64,000 bases of DNA. Origin: Neurospora tetraspora. Taxonomy: Eukaryota > Ascomycota > Sordariomycetes > Sordariales > Sordariaceae. Below the pieces are notes generated by a model that was not told the DNA's origin, ran no database searches, and saw only the letters and a program-made list of their open reading frames with translations. Position numbers and translations under genes: made by a program. Position 1 is the first letter of the stretch, and each line of letters opens with the position of its first letter. The stretch covers positions 3,472,001 through 3,536,000 of the forward strand of contig NW_026944386.1 of assembly GCF_033439725.1 (NCBI RefSeq). The letters run 5' to 3'. Shown in pieces: positions 52,485 to 64,000 of this stretch.

Positions 52485-53201
52485 GAGTTTCCAGGCTGCC
52501 GCAAACCGTGGGAGGTAATTTGTGCCTCCGGGGTACCGAGATAGCGGGAGAAGATAGATTAAGCTTGTGTAACCTTTGACGTTGACGTGCCACACTACAG
52601 GTAAGCTCAAGACCACACTTCCTAAGATTGGTAATCCAGAAGAAGCAGAATATAGAGACACAGCGACATGTAAAATAGCAGCTCGCTATTAGACACGGAC
52701 CTTGATTCGCTTACAATGGGACGCAATTCCGAGACACAGGTAAATGCGTCTCATAAGAGCTCAGTTTCATGAAAGGGGCGTTAGATAATATCATACGGGA
52801 AGCCGTCAGACATACCTTGACTGGAATCGATGATCTGGCTTTTGGTGTTGTGGTTGACATTGACCCAAGCTTTCTGCTTCAGATCTGACAGTCTCCCATG
52901 ATGCTGACGGCGTGGCCAATCATAGCGATGTGGTGTCAAGCCTGTCAGGAGGAAAGGTGTCGCCCGCAAAAACCGCCCGCAAAAACTGACGGGTTAGGGT
53001 TATACCCGTCATCAAGCTCCCATGAATGGCTTCATCACATCTCCCTTCCATCACATCTCGCACCCCCTTCAGGTTGGCACACCAGCCGTCACCAACTGAA
53101 CATTCCTCCGCTCTGTGTCCGTCCATCCCATTCCAAGTTCACAACTGCAGGTATATGTATCACTTCCACCAGACCTTCTTTCACCAAGTTCGGACCAACG
53201 G

Positions 53202-53286
53202 GCTCATAATTATAAAAAGAGCCACAACCGGGAATCGAACACCCACCGACCGACCACCAATTCTAAAGCTCATAATTATAAAAAGA
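53202..53286. repeat. 19-bp exact direct repeat flanking a tRNA-arm-like string
   Basis: GCTCATAATTATAAAAAGA occurs at 53202-53220 and again, identically, at 53268-53286. The 47 bases between include CCGGGAATCGAACACCC, which resembles the T-arm of a tRNA on the minus strand but does not fold correctly. Confidence 0.7.
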
Positions 53287-54035
53287 TATTAACAACAGCA
53301 ACGCCAGAACGACGAAATAACGTCCCAACAAATGGGTATCAAGGTGGTGGACGGTTTACCGCACCGGACCGGCTGAACTTGGCTTTTCTTTTTGCGTTTC
53401 TTTTTGTGTTCGTTCCGGATGTCGAGTTCATGAATCTCTGCGCGTCCATGATAAGGCATCAGCAAATCTTAAGTAGGTGTTGGTTGGGTTGTTGAAACAT
53501 GATGGATGGTCGTCACAAGAAAGAACGACATCAGTGTGCTGCCGTACAAACCCCGGCGTTCCTGCCCAACAGTGCACGAGCCGCTACACGGCCCACCCAG
53601 CGGGAACTTTCAGCACCTTCTAGATCCACTATCGGCTGACCGCCTAAAAGTTGACAACACCGCCTACAGCTCGCTGTTCGGCGCATTGCTAGCCGTACGT
53701 CATTTTGACTTTTGTTTCCGTCCATCTCTCACCTCAACCTCCAAACATCAAAGCTCCTACGAACCTAAGAGACTCTGGTCGACATCTCGTTAATCGACAA
53801 GAGGGAGAATCAAGACGACCGGGATCCATACGTCTTCTCAACCCATCATATCCTACGACCAAGCAACCTGTTAATTCTCCTCAGAGTTCTCGGGTTAACG
53901 TTCACACACCAGTCGACCTAAACCCCCCCTATATCAAGTTCAAGCTATCCCGCGACATCCGACCCACCGCTTCCATACCTCCCACCACCACCACCACCAC
54001 AAATTACCACCCTCACACCACAACACACACACAAA

Positions 54036-54263
54036 ATGGCCCGCAACTCCTTCTCCCCCTACGCCCCCCGCCGGCGATCCAACCGCATGGTCCTGATCTG
54101 GGTCACCCTCTTCTTCTCCATCATCATCTTCATGTGGTGGGTGCAGACGCGGCACCGGGACGTGTTTGCCCGGGGCCCGAGGATGGAGGGCGATAACCGG
54201 AGGAGGTTTGGAGGGAACGGGAACGGTAACGCGGGGAGTGGGAGGATTTTGGAGGATGAGTAA
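54036..54263 (+). CDS. Small single-pass membrane protein (75 residues), unknown function
   Basis: The ATG lies after a C/A-rich leader, in the good context ACAAAATGGCC. A basic N terminus (residues 1-17, RRRSNR) is followed by one membrane segment, MVLIWVTLFFSIIIFMWWV (residues 18-36). A basic, Gly/Asn-rich tail ends in ILEDE. Positive charges lie on both sides of the segment. The shape resembles small ER or mitochondrial membrane proteins, but no family is recognised. The gene is short but has the marks of a real one. Confidence 0.55.
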   Translation: MARNSFSPYAPRRRSNRMVLIWVTLFFSIIIFMWWVQTRHRDVFARGPRMEGDNRRRFGGNGNGNAGSGRILEDE

Positions 54264-55348
54264 ATGAGTTGGGTTGGGACTAGAGGGGAGAATGGGGAGA
54301 GTGGGGGGTGGAGAGGACAGGAAAGAGGGGGAAGAAGAAGAGCAAAATCGAGATCTTTTCAGATTTGTTACCAACCAACCGGCGATCGCATCACCACCCA
54401 AGGACCCTTTTTGATTGATGGCGGAGTGGGATGGGATGGGATAGGTAGGGTTTGGCTGGCTGGCTGTGTGGTGGTGGGAGTTGAAAGAGGGAAGAAAGAA
54501 GGAACCACGACCAACCACGATATCGGTACATCGGAAAACAAGGGAAAATTTTGCCGGGCGACGAAGCGCAATTGGGTGATCGCAAGAACAATTGGAGGGG
54601 GGAGGGACTTGCGGGATTACACCAACGCGACGATGAGCACACAGAGCCTGAACTCCTCGGTCGGCTCTCTTCCCCCACCCTCGAGGATTTTCCTCACCCG
54701 GCTGTGACGTCCTATAATCCGGAGCTTCCGTATCGTTTTGGGGTGCTTCTTGGGGTTGACAAGACTATTCGGTTTGTCAGCTTGGGAACCGAGAGAATGG
54801 ATCCCATAGAGCCTGGTCATGGGGGAGTCGGTGGACGAAGCACCAAGTTCTTGGATGGGGATCATGGCCACAAAAGAGCGCATGTGGCTCTGGCGACGAA
54901 CGGACGGACGGAGGCATTGAGGACTACGAGATGCGTATACCTAGAGATACAACAGGAAAATAATGGTTTATTTTGGGCTTGACAGCTCAGCTACTCATTT
55001 GCTCTCTCCGTTCCGTGCTGGTTTAAGCAGTGACTTACGGTATTCTTTTGATCGGACACTCCAGTGACCTGCATCGGCCAGTGGCCATGCTTTTGCCATG
55101 GGCAGAATGTTCACAAGTGCAAGATTTCACGGCAACAGTAACTAAGCGGGATCACAACTCAACGGAACGATCTACGTCTTACCTGTGCACGACGCTAGAG
55201 CGCTCGTTCCGTGTCAGCGAGTCCGATGAACTTGAAGGTGAATGATGGAATAAAAAGGGTTGTATGCACCTTGTTTCGTTTAGTATAATCCAAACAGTAG
55301 TCTCTGGACGCTCCGAGATCCAATCGTAATCAAGCTTCCATGTCGTCC
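54264..55348. other. Convergent intergenic region before the snu66 stop
   Basis: This holds the 3' flank of the small membrane-protein gene, then about 900 bases with no recognised gene. Frames at 54551-54982 lack motifs and overlap minus-strand frames of equal length. Confidence 0.45.
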
Positions 55349-57369
55349 CTACGCCAACCGAACACCAGCTTCCTTGCGCTTCTTACCCTGATGCGACGCC
55401 GCCGTGCTCATACCAACGTTCTGACTAGCATCAAGGAAACTCTGGGCCATCTGTTTTTTCTTAGCCTCTTCCTTCTTGAGCTGCTTATCCGTCTTGCCCT
55501 TTCCACTGCCTTTCCCGTGGAACTGGTGCGATAGCTCTTTGAAGGCCTCCTTCTTGTCGAGCGACCGGCCGTCGGGGCCCACATACTTGAGCTCGACCGT
55601 GGGCTTGTACGCTTCCCTGAACAACTGCTCTATGACGCGTGCCTGATGCTGTTCGCGGATCGTGTTCTGCTGTCGCTGCCACTCCTCACGCTCGCGGATC
55701 GACATCCGGTCGAGACGGCCGCTGGCACGGTCGCGCTCGCGCTGGATGCGGGTCTCGTCGTCGAACTTCTTCATGAGGCGGGCGAGCTCGGCCTTGAAGT
55801 GAGCGCTTTCGCGGAAGTTCTTAACGAGCTCGGAGCCGCGAGACTCGGCGTCAATAAGGCGGCGGTCCTTGAGCAAGGCGAAGGTCGCGGCCATGCCTTG
55901 GGCCACGAGCTTCTCTTCTTCGACACCGGTTGTAGGAAGCTCGGCGGACGGCGATGTGGCCCGCTCGGACTGTCCGTCCTTGTCGGCGTCTTCCATCTCT
56001 TCGTCTGATGATTCCTCCTCCATCGCTGTAACTGCTGTCTCTGTCCGTTGTTGAGGCTTTGGCTTTGGTGCCTTCTTCTCTTCTTCGCGCTCTGCGTGGA
56101 GAGCATCAACGAACTCGCTGATCTCGTCGATAACGATACCGCCCGCCTCGGCGGCTTCCGGCTCTGGTTGGTTCGATTGTTCACGCAGCTGCTTAGCAAG
56201 CTCTTCGGGTCGTGTCTTCCGCTTCTTCAACGCCGCGGATCTCTGGCGGGCCAAGGATTGTTGCAGATCGTCATCGTCGACAAAGTCCTCGTCAAACGTC
56301 TTCCTCTTTTTCGTGTAGGTCGCAGCCCCCGAATCGATATCCATCTGCTGCTCCGTATCTGCTGGAGCTTCCGGCTCTCCTGGGTATAGCACATCGTCGT
56401 CGTCTCGGCGCCTTGTCGACTTGGTCTTCTTCTTTTTCGGCTTCTTAACTTTGATTTCGGACGCGTCCATATAATCTGATACTGGAGCAGGAGCATCGTC
56501 TGTTCGAACAATAATTAGCATGTAGTAAGGGTATTTGAGGATGGACATAACATACCGAGCATATCCAGATCAACAGTCTGCCCCTTCCTCTGAACAGGCG
56601 CACTGTCTAGGATATCGGCCAAAGAATCTGTCGTTGCCGTTGTCCTGATTGTCTGACCGAGTGTGAAAGCCTTCTTCTTTTTGCCATTAATCTCCTCGTC
56701 GTATTGCGACAAAATCGTTCGTTCGCCCGTTTCGTCGATGTCATTAGGGTCGTAAAGCGGCTTCTTCTTCTTGAGGTCGAGTCTCTCGCTCAGCTTTTCT
56801 CGTTCGCGCAATTCAATGTTTTCGAGCTCGTCCCCTTCCTCTTCGGCATCCAACACACCAGTATCCTTGAGCGTGAGAACCTGGTCGCCACTCTCAAGGA
56901 AAGTATCCATATCGTGCGCAACCTTGACACCGGCCAGATCCCTAGCTGTGTGCTCAGCCGCCGCCGCCGCAGCTTCAGCAGCGGCCTTCTCCTCCTCGGC
57001 CTTCTTCGTCGCCTCAATCTTCTTTTGCCGCTTCTTCTGGTTCTTGAGCCAGGCCTTGGCATCGAGCTCGTCGTCTTCCACGTCATCGGCGATGCCCTTA
57101 CCGTCGAGAATGGCGTTGCGCTGGGCCATCTCGCGGGCCTTCTTGATAGCGGCGGCTCTCTCCTCACGCTTCTTCTTCGCGGCTTCTGCCTCTAGGGCCT
57201 TATTGTAGTTGTCGTAGGATGCGGCTTCGCGGGTCTCGAGCGTGCTGCCCTTGTCTTCGCCTTCGGGGGTGGGTGATCTAGCCTTGGGCGCTTCGCCGGG
57301 GACAGGCAAAGGCTTCATGCCCATTGCCCGTCGCACCTTGTTGAGCTCTTCGATTGACGCGGCGTCCAT
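55349..57369 (-). CDS. snu66: U4/U6.U5 tri-snRNP protein Snu66 / SART1, 2 exons
   Basis: Exons 57369-56556 and 56499-55349 (intron 56 bp, GTATGT...GAACAG) encode 654 residues. Known role: a tri-snRNP component needed for pre-mRNA splicing and for tri-snRNP stability, in the nucleus. Visible: an N-terminal IEELNKVRRAMGMKPLPVPG motif; long charged helices (AAAIKKAREMAQRNAILDGKGIADD and AKAWLKNQKKRQKKIE); the family-typical LTLKDTGVLDAEEEGDELEN block; TDSLADILD; and, near the C terminus, KPTVELKYVGPDGRSLDKKEAFKELSHQFHGKGSGK (HQFHGKGSGK from residue 596), the SART1 signature. The protein is highly charged, rich in Lys/Glu and alpha-helical, as in the family, and somewhat shorter than the human protein (about 800). 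Confidence 0.92.
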
Positions 57370-60300
57370 TGTGGGAATGGTTTCTGATGAGGATATGCGA
57401 TGGTGATGAGGTGTCGCAAGCCGCTAGGTGCGGACGTGGGTGCCGAAAGGAAGTTAAAGTCCCGGTCGCGTGTGAATGGATGATGCACAGTGATCAGAAG
57501 TGGTGGACAGTGAAAGTTGCCAGTGGAACCGCTGGACGTCAGTTGAGGCTGACTCTGGCAGGCAAATAAGTCCTAGGCCAGGCCGTTACCACTGGCTGGA
57601 CGGGAGCCATTTGATAAGATAAGGCAACGGGTATCCACCAAGACTTGCAGGGCTGGCTTGGCAACAGAAGCACAGACCCCACATCCAAAATTTTCGTATA
57701 TCAAGCGGGACGTCGCACCCAACTCTTCCTCTTTCTCTTCTTTTTTCTCCTCACGGACCTGTGCCCAGTGCTCCCCTGCCGCCAGCTCGTGCTTGCACTT
57801 GTAGGTAGCTAGGGTTGAGTGCTGAGGCAGTTCGGCAACCAAGGAGCCATCCAGAACCTTTGCGTTCTTCCATGATGTCAATTTCCATCCGACAGGTCAC
57901 CAGAAGAACCGAACTCCGGCGTGAACCTCGTTCGCCGCAAGGCTTGAGCTTGGGGAGCGCCGGATGATGTAGGGGAAGTCATATTCCAATCCGTTCGCCG
58001 AGGACGTCGTCCTATGAGGCTGGGGGAAACCATGACAATTGCCACATTTCTTGCCGTAAACTTGTGTTTTTGCTGTGATTGCCCTGCTGTCTTTTTTCAT
58101 CAATGGCGTTTTAAAGCTTGCACTTGAAGAGCAGCAGTGAAGGTCCGCACATCCAGTCAGATAATTCCCATGTCACGTTGTGCATTTTGGCATCAGCCTG
58201 CCCGATTTCGACATGCTTTCACATGCTGTGCTTGCACTCAGATGTCCGTCTGCTGTTGTTGGTACCTGCGTGGAGAATCCATCGTCTATTTGTGCTGACT
58301 TTGGACTCTCATATGTTTGTGAAGTGGGATGTTCTGTCATCAAGAAGGACCGACCTGGTGTTGCGAAGTTTAGGTAACATGTTGAGATGTTGGAGTTGAC
58401 CTCACTTCAGCTTCCACTGCTCTCATCCATGTATCGGAATCAGCCGTTTCATAACTGGAAAATTTCGAGGTTGCCCTTTACCGTAGTATTCAAACGAGTT
58501 GAAACGTCAAAGCTCTCATAGTGCGAATTTTTGGTCGGCCTTTTTCGGCGGAATCCCCATGTCAAATGTCCAGTTGCTACTACACGTCACGCAAATAGTC
58601 TGGTTGTTTTCAGGTTCTCGAGCTTCTTCTAGTGTTTCTTTGATGGGCACGTGGGTGGTATGATGGTGCTGTGTCATGGACTGATGCTATTCCCAACCTG
58701 TGTAACTGTTAACCCTAACCCGATTTGATCTATACGTCCTAGCTAAAACAAGATATTCCCATATTTCCCACCCTTTTTGACGACTTTGGAAGGGGCTCTG
58801 CTTCAGATCTATAACTGGAACAGAGTTTAGCGTAATAGGAGATGGCAAAGCCTCACTCCCTCATCTCCAACAAGTCCAGCGCAAAACCACCCCTGTCCTT
58901 AGCATAACCGGACTCCTTCCTGTTCCTGACACAACGGCCGCGAATGCAGATGCAAGTCGGCACTCCAATGCGGGGGAACAGGGGTCCTGTCATGACTGCA
59001 GCCAAGAAAGATGAAAAATCCGGGGGAGGTAGGGTTGCTCCGACCTGCCTGTCTGCCCAAGGTCCAGGTTCCCCAACTTCACTTTCTATCCTCGGCATGG
59101 TGCCCGTCCACGGTCCTTCCATCAGGCTTTTTTTTCTTCCACGGCCCCAAGCCCTTTCCCCAAGATCGAGACGGCCCGATTTCGAATGACCTCGGCGGCG
59201 GCAGACCACCATTTGTCACGTCTTGGTGGTATCGATTATCCAAAAGATAAAAACTCATAAGACGGTCGGCCGGATGAGCTGACATATGGTGGAGACGCGT
59301 GTCGTTGGATGTGGGCAGCAGCGATGGCGGAGAGAGAGAGAGAGAGCGAGAGATCCTATTCACAAGAGTAATGTGCTCGTGGTTCGTTTTTGGCCGTTAC
59401 CCTCCGCCAAGCTTAGGACAAGAGATGGAGAGATGCTAGAACAAGTATTCTCCGAGACGTGAGCCTCCGACTAAAAGAGATCCGCAACGATGGAGCAACT
59501 AGCGGGCCGTGATATACAGCTCTCTCAATTCTAGACTTGAGGTATGACAAAGTTAGCTTCACATAGCACAAAGTGCATCACATTGCCATGTGTGCAGGTG
59601 TCAAAAAGGCGGGAAAGGTCACAAGAGATTTGACTGTGTTCCCGTGATGCTCAAAAGCAGGCATAGTTCCCCGCATTATCGAGGTTTCTCCGCCGTAGCG
59701 AGAGATCATGGGGAAACCAGACTTCAGCGCCAAAAGGGCCGGTGTAACCGCCCCACACCCGCCGATTTCAGATTCCAAGCTGCAGTGCGCCGTCTGCAGA
59801 TTTCACATGATGAACACACCAACATCACGGCACCTCCAGTGACACTGACGCCTACCTATAGCAGCCACCCTTTTGCGATGCGACGGTAGAAAACGCCGCG
59901 GCAAGATATCGGCCTTTCTTTATTGCAGCTGGGCGTTGCTTGAAGCTTGGGCAGCTTTGAGTGGCCTTTGACATTTTGGGTCCAGTCCTGGCCAATCTCC
60001 GCCATCCACACTTTCCACTCCCCCAGGTCAGCAGCTCTCCTGGTTTGATACCGCTTAGAACATACCGCTCTCTCTATAGACCAACCATGGCACCGCACGT
60101 TCTCTTGAGCTTATCATGCTCCCCTCGATCTGCTCCAATGAGTCGAACTGTTCAAAGACCAAGCTCTCCAAGCAAGGGAGAGCTCAGGGGGAGCAAACGT
60201 TCCTGCAGATAGAGCAGTGGGACTGCCGCCACAAAGGATGAGGATCGTGACGTGACCAGTGACCAGGGCAAAACACAAAAGAGAGCAAAGATCCAAAAGG

Positions 60301-60660
60301 GTCAAAAGGACCGAGCCTCAATGCCCGGATGGCACTCAACACCGTCTTCTCGGCCCTTTCTCCAACTCTTCTCCTTCCTTAATCTACCCTAGCACCAATC
60401 CCCATCCCATCGACGACGCTGCAAGGCCCGATCTCTAACCACCGAGTGCACCCTCATCCACGAACTGACCCCGGTCCTCCTCCGAGGCCCTTGAGAGTAG
60501 AGTTGAGGTGCGGAACTTGGACGACCAGGGCAACTTCACTAGGAAAGTGGACGACAAGGTTCACTCCGGCTGGACCGCAACACTAACGTCACTTTACCGA
60601 GCCTTCCAAAGGGGGAAATGCCAAGGGTGAGCGAGACAAGATCGTCGCTCATCAGTCAAG
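57370..60660. other. Divergent intergenic region between snu66 and gla-1
   Basis: 3.3 kb without a recognised gene. The part next to 57370 is the snu66 promoter and the part before 60660 belongs to gla-1. A 102-codon minus-strand frame at 57573-57881 (MTSWKNAKVLDGSLVAEL...) is free of repeats and could be a small orphan gene, but nothing else supports it. A (GA)n run lies at 59331-59352. A frame at 59590-59889 has no motif. Long regulatory regions upstream of starch-degrading genes are usual. Confidence 0.4.
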
Positions 60661-60670
60661 ATGGACACAA

Positions 60671-60677
60671 TATATAA
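60671..60677 (+). promoter_or_regulatory. TATA box of the glucoamylase gene
   Basis: TATATAA lies 95 bases upstream of the chosen ATG (60772) in a pyrimidine-containing leader. It is the only clear TATA element close to this gene. It also argues that the in-frame ATG at 60661, which lies upstream of it, is not the start. Confidence 0.6.
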
Positions 60678-60771
60678 CCTCAAGCAAGTCCTCCTCAGCA
60701 ACCATGATTTCACCACCAGTCTGGTCTCCAACGCAACAGACTACTCGACAAGCCCTCTGACCTACTTCGCC

Positions 60772-62723
<1,952 letters not shown>

Positions 62724-63224
62724 ATTGTTTGCCTTGGCAAGGTCATGAATGTAAAGAAAATGAGGAAGGAAATGGGAATGGGAATGAGTGATGAGCGAAA
62801 TGTAGAATGAAGAACCTGGTATCAGTAGTCAAGGAGAAACAGAGGGATTAGGAAAGGGAGACAGAGAGTGCAGTGGGATATCAACCACGGAGGAAGAAAG
62901 GAAAGAAGGTAAAACAGGACTTCTTTTCGCATCGGCATCGGCTTGGGCATTTCTTAGCATGCACGGCTACTTGCATCCTTTTCTTTCCCCCTCCTATCCT
63001 ATCCGTATCTTCCTCTCACTCCACACACGGGCACACACACACAACCCTTTTTATATTCTCTGTATCAAAAATTTCAAGTTTCAACATAGCATAGAAAATG
63101 TATAAACATCAAACCACACACACCAACCATCCGATGACTTTCTCGTTTGCAAAAGAAGAAGGGCTTCACTCATTGGCTGCTTATAAGGTGAATGTTCAAA
63201 GAGTAATTACAACAAGCTTCAAAA
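62724..63224. other. 3' flank of gla-1 and upstream of the tRNA
   Basis: Purine-rich just after the stop (GGAAATGGGAATGGGAATG), then pyrimidine-rich with CACACACACA near 63040. No gene is recognised. The last 80 bases are AT-rich, as usual upstream of RNA polymerase III genes. Confidence 0.5.
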
Positions 63225-63296
63225 GGTCCGCTGGCTCAATGGCAGAGCGTCTGACTACGAATCAGGAGGTTCCAGGTTCGACCCCTGGGTGGATCG
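63225..63296 (+). tRNA. tRNA-Arg(ACG), 72 nt, no intron
   Basis: The cloverleaf was folded by hand. Acceptor GGTCCGC pairs with GTGGATC (two G-U pairs); D arm GCTC/GAGC; anticodon stem TCTGA/TCAGG around loop CTACGAA; variable loop AGGTT; T arm CCAGG/CCTGG around TTCGACC; discriminator G. The anticodon ACG (63257-63259) becomes ICG and reads CGU, CGC and CGA. The internal promoters are visible: A box TGGCTCAATGG and B box GGTTCGACCCC. CCA is not encoded, as in eukaryotes. Confidence 0.95.
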
Positions 63297-63328
63297 AGAT
63301 GAGATGGTGGCAGTGATGTGCCTCAAAT

Positions 63329-63330
<2 letters not shown>

Positions 63331-63402
<72 letters not shown>
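63331..63402 (+). terminator. Run of 72 T, oversized polymerase III terminator or poly(T) tract
   Basis: An uninterrupted run of T from 63331 to 63402, 34 bases after the tRNA end. Polymerase III stops at four or more T on the non-template strand, so it can serve as terminator, but a run this long is a microsatellite in its own right. Its exact length is uncertain in any assembly. Confidence 0.6.
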
Positions 63403-63403
<1 letters not shown>

Positions 63404-64000
63404 AACGAGTCATGTATGTGTAAGACCCCTCCCTGGCCGGGACTGGAGTGAATGACTGGCCATCCTTTTTGTTCAACACCTGCAAGTAGATATATGTCTT
63501 GAATGCTGAAGTAATGGAGGTCGAACATTCTTGTTTTGTTGTTGTTTTACGTAAGTCCTCTTGGGTTTACGTAAATTGTCCAAAGGTTGGATAACGTGAG
63601 ACTTCAACGAGAGTTCTGTTTTGCCTTGTTTTGTAACTGTGTGGTTTGGCCTAGTACAGTGCATGTTCAACTTGCCCCTGTCCTGTTATCGTGAAGGCTC
63701 GCTCTTCTTCACTCAGCAGGATATGGGCAGAAAAGCCGAGACCTTTTCAGGCATGGGTGATATGCCCGAGGTTTCGGTTTTTTTTTTGTCATTGGCGTGT
63801 ACAGTAAGAGATTGTAGAGACAGATGTCAGTGGTATGGTAAATAGGTAGTTCGGTAAGATTGTATCTCAAGTACGCCCAAAAATCGTTTTATATCCTTTT
63901 GTCCCGCTTGCCCATTCCCATCACAAGCAACGCTTTAGTTGTTGTGGTATATGCTTTGTCAAAAACCCAAAAACCAGAGAGGAGGCATTATATAATACAT
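63403..64000. other. Right edge, no gene recognised
   Basis: About 600 bases with T-rich stretches (TTTTTTTTTG near 63780). The only frames are short and without motifs. Confidence 0.5.

Larger units (their letters stand above)
51863..54035. other. Intergenic region with small repeats
   Basis: No coding gene is recognised in 2.2 kb. It contains the 35-bp tandem repeat at 52415 and the paired 19-bp repeat at 53202. Frames at 53026-53495 and 53506-53793 have no motif. The stretch 53940-54035 is a C/A-rich leader (CCACCACCACC, CACACACACA) for the small gene at 54036. Confidence 0.45.

Noticed and set aside
53221-53267. Possible minus-strand tRNA gene
   Set aside because: The T stem does not pair, and no anticodon arm or matching acceptor is present; kept only as a tRNA-like fragment.
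57573-57881. 102-codon minus-strand frame as a gene
   Set aside because: It is free of repeats but has no domain, and nothing in its surroundings separates it from chance; mentioned only in the intergenic description.
58705-58725. Two telomere-like CCCTAA units (and TTAGGG-like units near 29850)
   Set aside because: Two units are within chance expectation and there is no longer array.
60661-60771. In-frame ATG at 60661 that would extend the glucoamylase by 37 residues
   Set aside because: It lies upstream of the TATATAA at 60671, and the extension would bury the signal peptide that starts at 60772.

Overview
The window looks like nuclear DNA of a filamentous ascomycete, most likely Neurospora or a close Sordariales relative. 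The signs are short introns (about 55-130 bp) with GTRNGT donors and CTRAC-type branch sites, many low-complexity Q/N-, S- and P-rich proteins, long intergenic spaces, and one 5.4 kb AT-rich retroelement carrying the transition-only damage expected of repeat-induced point mutation (RIP). From memory, and not checked, the grouping of a GAPDH gene, a class II histone deacetylase and a GH15 glucoamylase recalls the gpd-1 / hda-1 / gla-1 neighbourhood of Neurospora crassa.

Left part (1-23.6 kb), all rightward: an INO80 subunit Ies2 gene (1692-3040); 6.8 kb without a convincing gene; a Q-rich AT-hook protein behind a probable 622-bp leader intron (9879-12125); an N/Q-rich nuclear-type protein whose frame is interrupted by a single in-frame TAG (13081-13473 and 13483-16230); a small coiled protein (17782-18456); and glyceraldehyde-3-phosphate dehydrogenase (22503-23592).

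Middle part (25.4-38.4 kb), all leftward: an RS/GDR-repeat protein, a small Q-rich protein, HDA1-type histone deacetylase (5 exons), ribosome-assembly factor Brx1 (3 exons), and a Rab11/Ypt31 GTPase (5 exons, one of only 13 nt). A 330-bp MITE with perfect 24-bp inverted ends and TA flanks lies between brx1 and rab11. A Ty1/copia-type fossil (38874-44286) with 174-bp LTRs and a GTATC target duplication sits 446 bp upstream of the rab11 start.

Right part (44.3-64 kb): a 1442-residue chromodomain protein, a secreted DJ-1/PfpI-like protein, a 75-residue membrane protein, tri-snRNP protein Snu66/SART1, a secreted glucoamylase with a CBM20 starch-binding domain, and tRNA-Arg(ACG) followed by a run of 72 T.

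No operon-like system or new multi-gene defence system is seen; most genes are housekeeping. The observations most worth a second look are the amber codon inside the N/Q-rich gene, the RIP boundary that falls inside both LTRs of the copia fossil, the MITE, the 13-nt exon and the large unassigned chromodomain protein. Exon boundaries were worked out by hand from splice signals and family alignment from memory; spliced lengths were checked to be multiples of three.
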